From Pseudomonas serbica (lineage in GTDB: Bacteria; Pseudomonadota; Gammaproteobacteria; Pseudomonadales; Pseudomonadaceae): a stretch of 64,000 bases of DNA. Below, in pieces: positions 43,991 through 52,665 of the stretch. The DNA is taken from contig NZ_JAQIYM010000016.1 in NCBI RefSeq assembly GCF_028823535.1, positions 92,732-156,731 of the forward strand, in the 5' to 3' direction. A program made the position numbers and the translations under genes. The notes under the pieces were generated by a model that was given only the letters and a program-made list of their open reading frames with translations, was not told the DNA's origin and searched no databases. How positions within the stretch are numbered: position 1 is the stretch's first letter; the number at the start of each line of letters is the position of its first letter.

Positions 43991-44845
43991 ATGCATTTCC
44001 TGTCGTCCACTCTTCGCCTTGCCGGGTTTTCACTGGGTCTTGTCTTTGCCACCACCGCACTGGCGAGCGAAGAGTCGCAACTGATCGAATCGATCAACCT
44101 CTTCCGTGGCCAACTGCAACGTTGCGCCGGCCAGGTGTCATCGGAACTTCCGCCGTTGTCGGCCGACCCACGGCTGGTGCTGTCCGCTGCCAGCGTCGGC
44201 AACCTGCAACAGGCCATGGCCAGCGCCGGTTATCCGATGAAGAACGTGCAGGCGATCAGCCTGAACGGGCCGCGGGACGCGCCCTCGGCCATGAAAGCGA
44301 TCCAGGAGAGTTTTTGCCAGATCGTGCTCGACCCGCAGTTCGTCGACGTCGGCGTCAGCCGCCAGGACCGCGAGTGGCGCATCGTCCTGGCCCGTCCCTT
44401 GTTGAGCGCACGCTTGGGCGATTCGCAGGCCGAAGGGCAAAAACTGCTGGCCGAACTCAACATCGCGCGCAGCCGCCCCCGCCAGTGCGGGGCGCAATCC
44501 TTCAACGCCACTACGCCGTTGACCTGGGACGCTATCCTGGCGAGCGCCGCCGAAACCCAGTCGCGCAGCATGGCCAACAACAACTATTTCGACCACAAGG
44601 ATCGCGACGGCCGCACCCCAGGCGACCGCGCGGAGCTCGCGGGCTACGACTTCCAGCAGATCGGCGAAAACATCGCCGCCGGCCAGGACAGCGTGCGCAA
44701 GGTGGTCGACGGCTGGCTGGCCAGCCCCGGCCATTGCGCCAACCTGATGAATCCGCAGTTCCGCGACCTGGGCGCGGCGTATGCGGTCGATCCGAAGAGT
44801 GATGCGGGGATTTACTGGACGGTGATGTTTGGGGCGAAGCAGTAG
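43991..44845 (+). CDS. Exported CAP-domain protein
   Basis: 284 residues from the ATG at 43991 (AGGAGG precedes). Signal peptide to about residue 22 (FATTALAS). The CAP/SCP domain is C-terminal (about 140-280): LTWDAILASAAETQSRSMANNNYFDHKDRDGRTPGDRAE, and GENIAAGQ, PGHCANLMNPQF. Two His and one or two Glu around these motifs form the CAP cavity. The N-terminal half (30-135) is not recognised. Function in bacteria is unclear. Confidence 0.88.
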   Translation: MHFLSSTLRLAGFSLGLVFATTALASEESQLIESINLFRGQLQRCAGQVSSELPPLSADPRLVLSAASVGNLQQAMASAGYPMKNVQAISLNGPRDAPSAMKAIQESFCQIVLDPQFVDVGVSRQDREWRIVLARPLLSARLGDSQAEGQKLLAELNIARSRPRQCGAQSFNATTPLTWDAILASAAETQSRSMANNNYFDHKDRDGRTPGDRAELAGYDFQQIGENIAAGQDSVRKVVDGWLASPGHCANLMNPQFRDLGAAYAVDPKSDAGIYWTVMFGAKQ

Positions 44846-44875
44846 TCGCCGGCTCCCCAGCGACTTGAGATGGAA

Positions 44876-44918
44876 TTCTCCGTGACCTGATCCAGGCCAT
44901 TGATCGTTTCACGGAGAA
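44876..44918. other. Long inverted repeat before moaA
   Basis: Perfect 10-base arms TTCTCCGTGA (44876-44885) and TCACGGAGAA (44909-44918) with a 23-base spacer that contains two GATC sites. No T-tract. It may end the CAP gene transcript (stop at 44845) or be a regulatory structure. The remainder of 44919-45111 shows no gene. Confidence 0.4.
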
Positions 44919-45111
44919 GCCCATAGGCGTGCGCTTTGAATATTGGCTAATTGCTGTTGATGACTAAAAAACAGTTCATCATAGAGCCCGTCGATCAGCC
45001 GGTTACTCATAGTGATTGGACGCCCTCGCCCGTTGTTCTTAGTCTGCGCTCAACACATCCGTTGACAGCGGACCCTTCATTCAAGTGCGAGCGGCGCCAA
45101 GCGAGGATTTC

Positions 45112-46110
45112 ATGACGGAGCGAGTCTTGATCGATGGGTTCTCCCGGCGCGTGGATTATCTGCGCCTGTCGGTCACCGACCGCTGCGATTTCCGCTGCGT
45201 GTATTGCATGGCCGAGGACATGCAGTTCCTGCCGCGCCAACGGGTGTTGACGTTGGAAGAGATCTATCAGGTGGCGCAGAGCTTCGTCGCACTGGGCACG
45301 CGCAAGATCCGTCTGACCGGGGGCGAGCCGCTGATCCGCCCGGGCGTGGTGCAGCTGTGCGAGAAGATCGCCGCCCTGCCCGGCCTGCGTGAACTGTGCA
45401 TGACCACCAATGGCTCGCAGTTGGCCAGGCTTGCCGCCCCCCTGTTCGAGGCCGGGGTCAAGCGCCTCAATATCAGCCTCGACTGCCTGGACCCGCAACG
45501 CTTTCGCGAGCTGACCCGGACCGGCGACCTGGCGCAGGTGATCAAGGGCATCGACGCCGCCAACAAGGCCGGCTTTCGCAATACCAAGCTCAACTGCGTG
45601 GTAATGAAGGGTCGCAACGATCACGAGATCAACGATCTGGTGAGCTTCGCCATCGACCGCAACCTCGACATCTCCTTTATCGAAGAAATGCCCTTGGGCC
45701 TCATCGATGAGCACAGCCGCGCGCAGTCCTTCTATTCCAGTGCCCAGGTTCGAGAGCGGATCGCCGAGCGCTACACGTTGATTGACTCCGCCGAGTCGAC
45801 CCAGGGCCCTTCGCGCTACTGGCGCCTGGCCGAGGCGCCGCAGATTCGCCTGGGGTTCATTTCCCCCCACAGCCACAACTTCTGCGGCACCTGCAATCGG
45901 GTGCGGCTGACCGTCGAGGGTCGACTGCTGCTGTGCCTGGGCAACGAGCACTCTGTCGATCTCAAGGCCGTGTTGCGCAGTCACCCCGGACAACCGGAAC
46001 GTCTGGAACTAGCCATTATCGAGGCCATGAAGCTCAAGCCTTATCGGCACACTTTCGAAGTGAACGACGAGGTCCAGGTCATTCGCTTCATGAACATGAC
46101 AGGCGGCTGA
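45112..46110 (+). CDS. moaA: GTP 3',8-cyclase
   Basis: 332 residues from the ATG at 45112, with GCGAGGA upstream. Radical-SAM cluster Cys25, Cys29, Cys32 (DRCDFRCVYC); second cluster in FCGTCNRVRLTVEGRLLLC; C-terminal MTGG double glycine, which is inserted into the active site. It makes the first intermediate of molybdenum-cofactor synthesis together with MoaC. NapA, about 7 kb downstream, needs this cofactor. Pseudomonads often have more than one moaA copy; whether this is the main copy cannot be told. Confidence 0.95.
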   Translation: MTERVLIDGFSRRVDYLRLSVTDRCDFRCVYCMAEDMQFLPRQRVLTLEEIYQVAQSFVALGTRKIRLTGGEPLIRPGVVQLCEKIAALPGLRELCMTTNGSQLARLAAPLFEAGVKRLNISLDCLDPQRFRELTRTGDLAQVIKGIDAANKAGFRNTKLNCVVMKGRNDHEINDLVSFAIDRNLDISFIEEMPLGLIDEHSRAQSFYSSAQVRERIAERYTLIDSAESTQGPSRYWRLAEAPQIRLGFISPHSHNFCGTCNRVRLTVEGRLLLCLGNEHSVDLKAVLRSHPGQPERLELAIIEAMKLKPYRHTFEVNDEVQVIRFMNMTGG

Positions 46111-46115
46111 TAACC

Positions 46116-46420
46116 ATGATCGTCAGGCCCAAGCCCAACCTGATCGGCGTCCTGACTTCGCTCAAGGGCTCGATCGCCAAGCGCATTGCCCTGCGCAGCC
46201 TCCAGTGGCGACTGGCTGCAACCGATGCCTAATGGCAACACCACCGATGTGAGTGGGCAGATTCTGCTGCAGGCAGGCCAGCAGTGCTCCTCACTCAACG
46301 AATCCGGGGCGATCAACGACTGGCGCTATCGTGCGCAATATCGAGCGCGACGTCCTCGCCGCACTGGGCGTGACGGAGCTGCCGCCAACGCTTGAGCCGG
46401 TGGATTTTGTGCTGAGTTGA
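46116..46420 (+). pseudogene. Gutted bestrophin-family channel gene
   Basis: The 5' end (MIVRPKPNLIGVLTSLKG...ALRS, to about 46203) and the 3' end from 46325 (AIVRNIERDVLAAL...PVDFVLS and stop) are the ends of a bestrophin, normally about 300 residues. About 240 codons are missing. In their place are about 120 bases of unrecognised sequence. Bestrophins are chloride-type anion channels. A canonical copy is presumably lost or present elsewhere. Confidence 0.78.
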
Positions 46421-46550
46421 CACACAAAACCTGCAGGCTGCCGGTTCGAGCCCAGTACGCCGGTAGGCTCTACCCTGACAGGCGACTACCCAAAGCCCGG
46501 CGTCACGGCTAAAGTCACTGGCTCAAAGCGCCTCTGCAAGGAACATTCGC

Positions 46551-47909
46551 TTGAGCCCCACGCCCACCCCGAACACCCCGTCAGCACACACAAAGCCTGC
46601 AGCAATCAGCCTGCACGATGCATTTCGCTTCTGGCTCAAGCTCGGCTTCATCAGTTTCGGCGGGCCGGCGGGGCAGATTTCGATCATGCACCAGGAACTG
46701 GTCGAACGCCGGCGCTGGATCTCCGAGCGGCGATTCCTGCATGCGCTCAACTATTGCATGTTGCTGCCTGGCCCCGAGGCCCAGCAACTGGCGACCTACA
46801 TCGGCTGGCTGATGCACCGGACCTGGGGTGGCGTGATCGCCGGAGGGTTGTTCGTGCTGCCGTCACTGTTCATCCTGATTGCCCTGTCGTGGGTGTACAT
46901 CGCCTTCGGTGAGGTGCCGGCGGTGGCCGGGCTGTTTTACGGGATCAAGCCTGCCGTGACCGCCATCGTGCTGCAGGCGGCACATCGGATCGGCTCCCGG
47001 GCATTGAAAAACGGCTGGATGTGGGGCATTGCCGCCGCATCATTCGTGGCTATTTTCGCGCTCAACGTGCCGTTTCCGCTGATCGTGCTGGGGGCGGCCA
47101 TCATCGGGTATTTTGGCGGGCGTCTGGCACCCGAACAGTTCCGCACCGGTGGCCACGGCGCTGCGCAAAAATCCTTCGGCGCGGCGGTGATCGATGACGA
47201 CACACCGACGCCTGAACACGCCCGCTTCAGTCGCTGGAAATCACTGCGCCTGGCGCTCATTGGCGCGGTGTTGTGGACGCTGCCGATGGCCACGCTCACC
47301 GCCCTGTTCGGCTGGGAAGGCACGTTGACGCAGATGAGCTGGTTCTTTACCAAGGCGGCGTTGCTGACCTTCGGCGGTGCGTACGCGGTGCTGCCCTATG
47401 TGTACCAGGGCGCGGTCGGCCACTATGGATGGCTGACGCCGACGCAGATGATCGATGGCCTGGCGCTCGGCGAAACCACCCCCGGGCCACTGATCATGGT
47501 CGTTGCCTTCGTCGGTTTTATCGGCGGCTACGTGCATCAGGTGTTCGGTCCCGATCAGGCCTTTTTCGCCGGTGCGGTTGCCGCCATGCTGGTGACCTGG
47601 TTCACCTTCCTGCCTTCGTTCCTGTTCATTCTCGCCGGCGGCCCCTTGGTGGAATCGACGCACAACGAACTCAAATTCACCGCGCCGCTGACAGCGATCA
47701 CGGCCGCTGTGGTCGGGGTGATTGTCAATCTGGCGTGCTTCTTTGGCTATCACGTACTGTGGCCCAAAGGCTTCGACGGTCACCTGGATTGGCCTTCGCT
47801 GCTGATCGCGATCGCGGCGGCCGTTGCCTTGCTGCGGTTCAAGCGTGGGGTGATCGAAGTGTTGTCCGGTTGCGCCTTGATCGGATTGGGCGTGCACCTG
47901 CTTCGCTGA
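46551..47909 (+). CDS. chrA: Chromate transporter
   Basis: 452 residues from a TTG start with AAGGA 8 bases upstream. Twin CHR domains: LKLGFISFGGPAGQISIMH with RRRWISERRFLHALNYCMLLPGPEAQQLATYIGW in the first half, and TKAALLTFGGAYAVLPYV with GLALGETTPGPLIMVVAFVGF in the second. About ten membrane helices. ChrA exports chromate across the inner membrane in exchange for protons. No chrB regulator seen next to it. Confidence 0.94.
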   Translation: MSPTPTPNTPSAHTKPAAISLHDAFRFWLKLGFISFGGPAGQISIMHQELVERRRWISERRFLHALNYCMLLPGPEAQQLATYIGWLMHRTWGGVIAGGLFVLPSLFILIALSWVYIAFGEVPAVAGLFYGIKPAVTAIVLQAAHRIGSRALKNGWMWGIAAASFVAIFALNVPFPLIVLGAAIIGYFGGRLAPEQFRTGGHGAAQKSFGAAVIDDDTPTPEHARFSRWKSLRLALIGAVLWTLPMATLTALFGWEGTLTQMSWFFTKAALLTFGGAYAVLPYVYQGAVGHYGWLTPTQMIDGLALGETTPGPLIMVVAFVGFIGGYVHQVFGPDQAFFAGAVAAMLVTWFTFLPSFLFILAGGPLVESTHNELKFTAPLTAITAAVVGVIVNLACFFGYHVLWPKGFDGHLDWPSLLIAIAAAVALLRFKRGVIEVLSGCALIGLGVHLLR

Positions 47910-48310
47910 AAACAGACGTTTACAGCGTTCACTTTCACCCCTAGTATCCAGTCACTGCGGATAGCTCGTTATCCGCCACCGACGATTTCCCCCTGCTGGA
48001 AACCTGAGTCATGAGCACCTCACCGTCAGAGCACCACTTGCTGGATGTCTCGATCCTGACCACACCTGTGTTGGTCGCGGACGGCATTGCCTCATGAAAC
48101 GCATCGTCAACCTGCCCATGGCCCTTCGCCGCTCCAAACTGCGCCACTCCGCACGCCCGCCGGATAGCCCCCTGCTCGCCTGATCGCGTCCACGACGCGT
48201 CGAGCCCCCAGCTTTTCGCTATCGCTGCCAGCCCGCGGCGGGTCTTTATCCGTCGTCGTGCCCTGGCCTGAATCCGTGCGTCCGCGGGACGCCCACGTGA
48301 GTGACGAACC
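47910..48310. other. Gap before the glutamine-synthetase-like gene
   Basis: 401 bases with two very short frames, at 48011-48094 (28 codons) and 48093-48182 (29 codons), and no recognised gene. The second overlaps the first by ATGA. They could be leader peptides or leftovers; I would not call them genes. Confidence 0.5.
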
Positions 48311-49675
48311 ATGAAATTCGCAGCCCTTGAAGACGCCCAATCCTTTTTGGCGAACAACCCCGATATCGACATGATCGAGCTGTTCATTCTCGATGCCAAC
48401 GGTGTGCCGCGCGGCAAGCTGTTGCACCGCGAGGAACTGCTGGCGGTGTATGAGAGCGGTCGCCCGCTGCCCAGCACCATTCTCGGCCTGACCCTGCAAG
48501 GCGATGACGTCGAGAACTCCGGGCTGGTCTGGGAGGTGGGCGACATCGACTGCCGCGCCTATCCGCTCGAAGGCAGCCTGGTGCGTTTGCCGTGGCGGCA
48601 GATTCCGACGGCGGCGGTGCAGGTCAGCATGCACCCGCAAGAAGGCATGCCGGCGAGCATCGCAGACCCGCGTCATCTGCTGATCAAGGTCATCGACCGC
48701 CTGCAAGCCGAGGGATACTACCCGGTGATGGCGTGCGAGCTGGAGTTCTATCTGCTGGATGCCAAGCGCGACCACAACGGTCGTCCGCAACCGGCGCTGG
48801 ACGCGGACGGCGGTCGACCGCGACACACTCAGGTCTATGGCCTGCGCGAACTGGAGCAGATCGAACCCTTCCTCGCCGACCTCTATGCCGCGTGCAAACT
48901 CCATGGCATTCCGGCGCGCACGGCGATTTCCGAGTACGCCCCGGGGCAAGTGGAAATCACCCTGGAACATGGCGATGCCTTGCAGGCGATGGATCAGGCG
49001 GTGCGTTACAAACGACTGGTGAAGGCCGTGGCCCACAAGCACGGCATGCAAGCGACGTTCATGGCCAAACCCTTCGATCACCTGGCGGGCACCGGCATGC
49101 ACATGCACGTCAGCATCGCCGACGCCGAAGGCCGCAACCTGTTCGCCTCCGAGGACCCCGCCGGCACCCCGCTGCTGCGCACGGCCATCGGCGGCATGCT
49201 CGCCAGCCTGCTCGATTCGCTGTTGCTGTTCTGCCCCAACGCTAACTCCTACCGGCGTTTCCAGGCCAACAGCTATGCGCCGCTGGCCCCGACCTGGGGC
49301 GTCGACAACCGCACCGTCAGCCTGCGTGTGCCCGGCGGCCCGGCCAACAGCCGGCACATCGAACACCGCATCTGCGGTGCCGACGCCAACCCGTACCTGG
49401 CCGCGGCGGCGATCCTGGCCGGCATCCATCGCGGCATCAGCGAGAACCTCGACCCTGGGGAACCGGTACAAGGCAACGGCTACGCGCAAGCCACGCAATT
49501 GCTGCCGACCGACTGGCTGACGTCACTGACGGCGCTGGAAAATTCGGTGTGGGCGCGGGACGCATTGGGCCAGGAATTCCTGGGGGTGTATCTGGCGGTC
49601 AAGCGTGCAGAGTATCGACAGTTCATGGCTGAAGTGGGTGAACAGGATTGGCGTTGGTATTTGACTGAGGCGTGA
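48311..49675 (+). CDS. Gamma-glutamylpolyamine synthetase-type glutamine synthetase
   Basis: 454 residues of the GlnA-like family that ligate glutamate to polyamines or ethanolamine (PauA/PuuA/SpuI-like). Motifs: MIELFILDANGVPRGK at the N-terminus, CELEFYLLD, SEYAPGQVEITLEHGDAL, GTGMHMHVSI and NRTVSLRVPG. Full GS beta-grasp and ATP-binding regions are present; the adenylylation tyrosine region of GlnA is absent. The next gene is a PuuB-like oxidase, fitting putrescine or cadaverine catabolism by the gamma-glutamyl route. Weak ribosome site. Confidence 0.88.
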   Translation: MKFAALEDAQSFLANNPDIDMIELFILDANGVPRGKLLHREELLAVYESGRPLPSTILGLTLQGDDVENSGLVWEVGDIDCRAYPLEGSLVRLPWRQIPTAAVQVSMHPQEGMPASIADPRHLLIKVIDRLQAEGYYPVMACELEFYLLDAKRDHNGRPQPALDADGGRPRHTQVYGLRELEQIEPFLADLYAACKLHGIPARTAISEYAPGQVEITLEHGDALQAMDQAVRYKRLVKAVAHKHGMQATFMAKPFDHLAGTGMHMHVSIADAEGRNLFASEDPAGTPLLRTAIGGMLASLLDSLLLFCPNANSYRRFQANSYAPLAPTWGVDNRTVSLRVPGGPANSRHIEHRICGADANPYLAAAAILAGIHRGISENLDPGEPVQGNGYAQATQLLPTDWLTSLTALENSVWARDALGQEFLGVYLAVKRAEYRQFMAEVGEQDWRWYLTEA

Positions 49676-49702
49676 GCCTGTTAATCAGCCAACCCGCGCC
49701 CC

Positions 49703-49792
49703 TGTGGGAGCGAGCCTGCTCGCGAAAGCGGTGTATCAGTCACTACAAGTGCTGAATGTGCCGGCCTATTCGCGAGCAGGCTCGCTCCCACA
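49703..49792. repeat. REP pair, GCGAGC core
   Basis: TGTGGGAGCGAGCCTGCTCG... at 49703-49729 and an inverted copy ending in CTCGCTCCCACA at 49769-49792, with 39 bases between. Lies in the spacer between the synthetase and the oxidase. Confidence 0.88.
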
Positions 49793-49829
49793 AGGATCGC
49801 GCTGTCTGTCTACCTCTTTTCGCCTGGAC

Positions 49830-51122
49830 ATGAACATGACTCAACCACGCTGCAATTCCTACTACACCGCCACCCTCAACCACGAAACCGACTACCCCAC
49901 CCTGCAAGGCCAGCACCGCGTCGACGTCGTCATCATCGGCGGCGGCTTCACCGGCGTCGCCACGGCGGTCGAACTGGCGGAAAAAGGCCTGAAGGTCGCC
50001 ATCGTCGAAAGCCACAAGATCGGCTGGGGCGCCACCGGGCGCAACGGCGGCCAGGTCACTGGCAGCCTCTCGGGTGAAGAAGCGATGCGCAAACAGATGC
50101 GCCGCACCCTGGGCGAAGACGTCGATGACTTCATCTGGCACCTGCGCTGGCGCGGGCACCAGATCATCGAGCAGCGGGTGGAGAAATACGGCATCGCCTG
50201 CGACCTCAAGCACGGTCACCTGCACGCCGCGTACAAACCGGTGCACATGGACAGTTTGCGCAAGGACTACGACGAAGCGCTGCGCCGTGGCATGGGCGAC
50301 GACGTCAGCCTGCTCGACCGCAGCCAGGTGCGCGACCTGCTGCAAAGCGACCTTTACCACGGCGCGATCAAGAACACCCGCAACATGCACCTGCACCCGC
50401 TCAACCTGTGCATCGGCGAAGCCCGCGCAGCGCAAAGCCTCGGCGCGTTGATCTTCGAAAACAGCGAAGTGCTGGAGATCATTCACGGCGACAAGCCAGG
50501 CATACGCACCGCCCACGGCCGCATCGACGCCAACCAGGTGCTGTTGGCCGGCGACGTCTATCACAAACTGGAACCGGGCAAGCTCAAGGGCAAGATCTTC
50601 CCGGCCATGGGCGGCATCGTCACCACCGCGCCGCTGGGTGACCTGGCCCAACAGATCAACCGCGAAGACCTGGCCGTCTATGACTGCCGCTTCGTACTCG
50701 ACTATTACCGCCTGACCGCCGACGGCCGCCTGTTGTTCGGCGGTGGCGCCAACTACAGCGGCAAGGATTCGCGCGACATCGCCGCCGAGTTGCGCCCGTG
50801 CATCGAACAAACATTCCCGGCACTCAAAGGCGTGGCCATCGATTACCAGTGGAGCTGCGCGATGGGGATCGTGATCAACCGCATCCCGCAACTGGGCAAA
50901 CTCTCGGACAACGTCTGGTACTGTCAGGGCTACTCCGGCCACGGCATCGCCACCACCCACATCATGGGCGAAATCATGGGCCGCGCGATCACCGGGCAGC
51001 TTGAAAACTTTGATACCTTCGCCGCCTGCCAACACATCCGCGTGCCCATGGGCGACCTGCTCGGCAACCCGATGCTGGCGGCGGGGATGTGGTATTACCA
51101 GATGCTGGAGCGGTTGCGATAG
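49830..51122 (+). CDS. PuuB-like gamma-glutamylpolyamine oxidase
   Basis: 430 residues. In-frame starts at 49830 (MNMTQ) and 49836 (MTQ) are both possible. DAO-fold FAD enzyme: VVIIGGGFTGVATAVELA (GxGxxG) at about 33-50, GATGRNGGQVTG and the C-terminal GYSGHGIATTHIMGE. It would oxidise gamma-glutamylputrescine to the aldehyde, with release of ammonia and peroxide. The glutamine-synthetase-like gene just upstream makes that substrate. The two are separated by a REP pair, so they may be separate transcripts. Confidence 0.88.
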   Translation: MNMTQPRCNSYYTATLNHETDYPTLQGQHRVDVVIIGGGFTGVATAVELAEKGLKVAIVESHKIGWGATGRNGGQVTGSLSGEEAMRKQMRRTLGEDVDDFIWHLRWRGHQIIEQRVEKYGIACDLKHGHLHAAYKPVHMDSLRKDYDEALRRGMGDDVSLLDRSQVRDLLQSDLYHGAIKNTRNMHLHPLNLCIGEARAAQSLGALIFENSEVLEIIHGDKPGIRTAHGRIDANQVLLAGDVYHKLEPGKLKGKIFPAMGGIVTTAPLGDLAQQINREDLAVYDCRFVLDYYRLTADGRLLFGGGANYSGKDSRDIAAELRPCIEQTFPALKGVAIDYQWSCAMGIVINRIPQLGKLSDNVWYCQGYSGHGIATTHIMGEIMGRAITGQLENFDTFAACQHIRVPMGDLLGNPMLAAGMWYYQMLERLR

Positions 51123-51156
51123 GTCTGCACAGATAGTTGGAACAACAAAAATCCAA

Positions 51157-51182
51157 CTGTGGGAGCAAGCTCGCTCCCACAG
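51157..51182. repeat. Single REP hairpin between convergent genes
   Basis: CTGTGGGAGC (51157-51166) and GCTCCCACAG (51173-51182) are perfect inverted arms with a 6-base loop. It lies between the oxidase stop (51122) and the DeoR gene stop (51208) and probably ends both transcripts. Confidence 0.75.
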
Positions 51183-51207
51183 TTTGTGTTTCCGTGAGAC
51201 ATAACGC

Positions 51208-51996
51208 TCAAGCCTCCACCTGCACCACCTCGATCCCCAACTTGCGGTAATCCTCGACGTTGCCCGTCGCCACATGCCGTTCCGTGATCAGCGTGTGCAG
51301 GCGCTCGCAAGGCGCCACCACGAACGGCTCCACCGCGCCCAGCTTGTCCGCCGTGGTGACTGCGATGACCTGCCTCGCGCTGTCGAGCATCGCCTGTTTC
51401 ACCGGCACTTCATCGAAATGCAGGGAGCTGATACCGACTTGTGGATGAATCGCACAGACCCCGGTAAACAACAGGTCCGCCTTGATGCCTTCAAGCAAGC
51501 GCAGGGTTTCATGGCCGCTGGCCGACAGGGTCGCAGGGTTGAGTTGGCCCCCTGCCAGGATCACCTTGATGCCTTTGAATTCGGACAAGGTAATGGCCGT
51601 CATCGGCGACGCGGTCACCGCCGTGATGCAGATGTCCGAAGGCAACAACCGCGCGATCTGCAACGTGGTGGTGCCCGAGTCGAACATCACGATCTGGCCA
51701 TTCTCGACCCGACTCGCCGCCAGCTGCGCCAGCCGGGTTTTGACTTCGTCGGTTTCGCTGATCCGGGTGAAGTAGTCCTTGCCCGTATCCTTGGGGCGCG
51801 GCAACGCCCCGCCATGCACCCGCTGCACCAGCCCGGCATTGTCCAGCTCCGCGAGATCCCGGCGAATGGTGTCCTCGGAAACCGCGAAATGCTGGCTCAA
51901 TTCGGACGCCATGACCTTGCCGTCACGCTCCAGGATCAAGAGGATTTTCTGTCGGCGCAGATGAGGAAGCTCGGTTGCGGAATGCTGATCGTGCAT
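51208..51996 (-). CDS. DeoR/GlpR-family regulator
   Basis: 262 residues. N-terminal helix-turn-helix (LRRQKILLILERDGKVMASELSQHFAVSEDTIRRDLAEL), then the phosphosugar-binding DeoRC domain (FDSGTTTLQIARLL, GGQLNPATLSASG, FTGVCAI). Convergent with the oxidase. DeoR proteins usually sense a sugar phosphate and repress a sugar operon; no such operon is beside it here, so its target is not evident. Confidence 0.9.
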   Translation of the reverse strand: MHDQHSATELPHLRRQKILLILERDGKVMASELSQHFAVSEDTIRRDLAELDNAGLVQRVHGGALPRPKDTGKDYFTRISETDEVKTRLAQLAASRVENGQIVMFDSGTTTLQIARLLPSDICITAVTASPMTAITLSEFKGIKVILAGGQLNPATLSASGHETLRLLEGIKADLLFTGVCAIHPQVGISSLHFDEVPVKQAMLDSARQVIAVTTADKLGAVEPFVVAPCERLHTLITERHVATGNVEDYRKLGIEVVQVEA

Positions 51997-52141
51997 GGTT
52001 CTGCCTGCTTGTGCATGAAGTTGCTGGTTTGCCGAGATTAGCCAAACAGTGCAGCAAACACAAACCCCAAGCCATGTATCAATTCTTTCGATCTTTCAAA
52101 TCACCAAGGCGAATTTTTTATTTGCGTGCGACCTGTTCAAG

Positions 52142-52246
52142 ATGAGCGCCATCACCCCTGTACCGGAAACAAACGTCATGAATATCAATTTCGCCTTTGC
52201 CTGCATGGTCGTCGTCTCGTTCACCATCGCCCTGGCGCACACCTGA
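52142..52246 (+). CDS. Candidate small membrane peptide
   Basis: 34 codons from the ATG at 52142, or 22 from the ATG at 52178 (MNINFAFACMVVVSFTIALAHT). The shorter form is almost entirely one transmembrane helix. A strong terminator starts 37 bases after the stop, which supports a real short transcript. No ribosome site is strong. It may be a small membrane protein or the peptide part of an sRNA. Confidence 0.45.
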   Translation: MSAITPVPETNVMNINFAFACMVVVSFTIALAHT

Positions 52247-52282
52247 TCGCAAACAGCTCGCACTAAGTAATTGCCCCGTACA

Positions 52283-52316
52283 GAACGGTGCCTTCAGGCC
52301 CGTTCTCGCTTTTTTT
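52283..52316 (+). terminator. Rho-independent terminator
   Basis: GAACGG pairs with CCGTTC (52283-52288/52300-52305), inner GCC with GGC, loop TTCA; a run of seven T follows at 52310-52316. It closes the small-peptide transcript and isolates nap from it. Confidence 0.8.
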
Positions 52317-52349
52317 AACTCATCGCTGTGATCGCTCGATGAGTTAAAA
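52313..52349. promoter_or_regulatory. 13-base-arm palindrome upstream of nap
   Basis: Perfect arms TTTTAACTCATCG (52313-52325) and CGATGAGTTAAAA (52337-52349) with an 11-base spacer, beginning within the preceding T-run. It lies about 117-150 bases before napE. The arms do not match the ANR/FNR consensus, and the T/A order is wrong for a terminator, so a regulator site is more likely. Confidence 0.5.
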
Positions 52350-52465
52350 CCACGCTTCTCAGAACAATGCCTATTGGCCACCGCTGGTCGACAAAACCCG
52401 CTGTAATTAAACCCTGCAAAATTTACTGATCTAGTCTGAGTGCAAGTTCGGCTGGAGCGCACTCC

Positions 52466-52633
52466 ATGTCATTGACCGAAGAGCAAAAACCGCAGCGACG
52501 CAAGGAAATGCGCCTGTTTCTGTTTCTTGTCGTCTGCCTGTTTCCGCTACTTTCAGTCGCCATCGTCGGCGGTTACGGTTTCATCATTTGGTTTTTCCAG
52601 ATGCTCTACGGCCCACCCGGACCACCCAACTAA
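52466..52633 (+). CDS. napE: Periplasmic nitrate reductase component NapE
   Basis: 55 residues, too short for many gene finders. TGGAG precedes the ATG. The sequence (KPQRRKEMRLFLFLVVCLFPLLSVAIVGGYGFIIWFFQM) is one or two membrane helices with the NapE signature. It is a small membrane protein whose exact role in the Nap system is unclear. First gene of napEDABC, 32 bases before napD. Confidence 0.9.
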   Translation: MSLTEEQKPQRRKEMRLFLFLVVCLFPLLSVAIVGGYGFIIWFFQMLYGPPGPPN

Positions 52634-52665
52634 AAGCCTTCCATCAGAGCCTGTTGGAGTCAGCC

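Noticed and set aside
45000..45111. Molybdenum-cofactor riboswitch before moaA
   Set aside because: The leader is short and does not show the conserved stems of the Moco RNA motif as far as I can fold it by eye.
49743..51275. Minus-strand open frame of 510 codons
   Set aside because: Covers the PuuB-like gene on the other strand and has the composition of a high-GC shadow.
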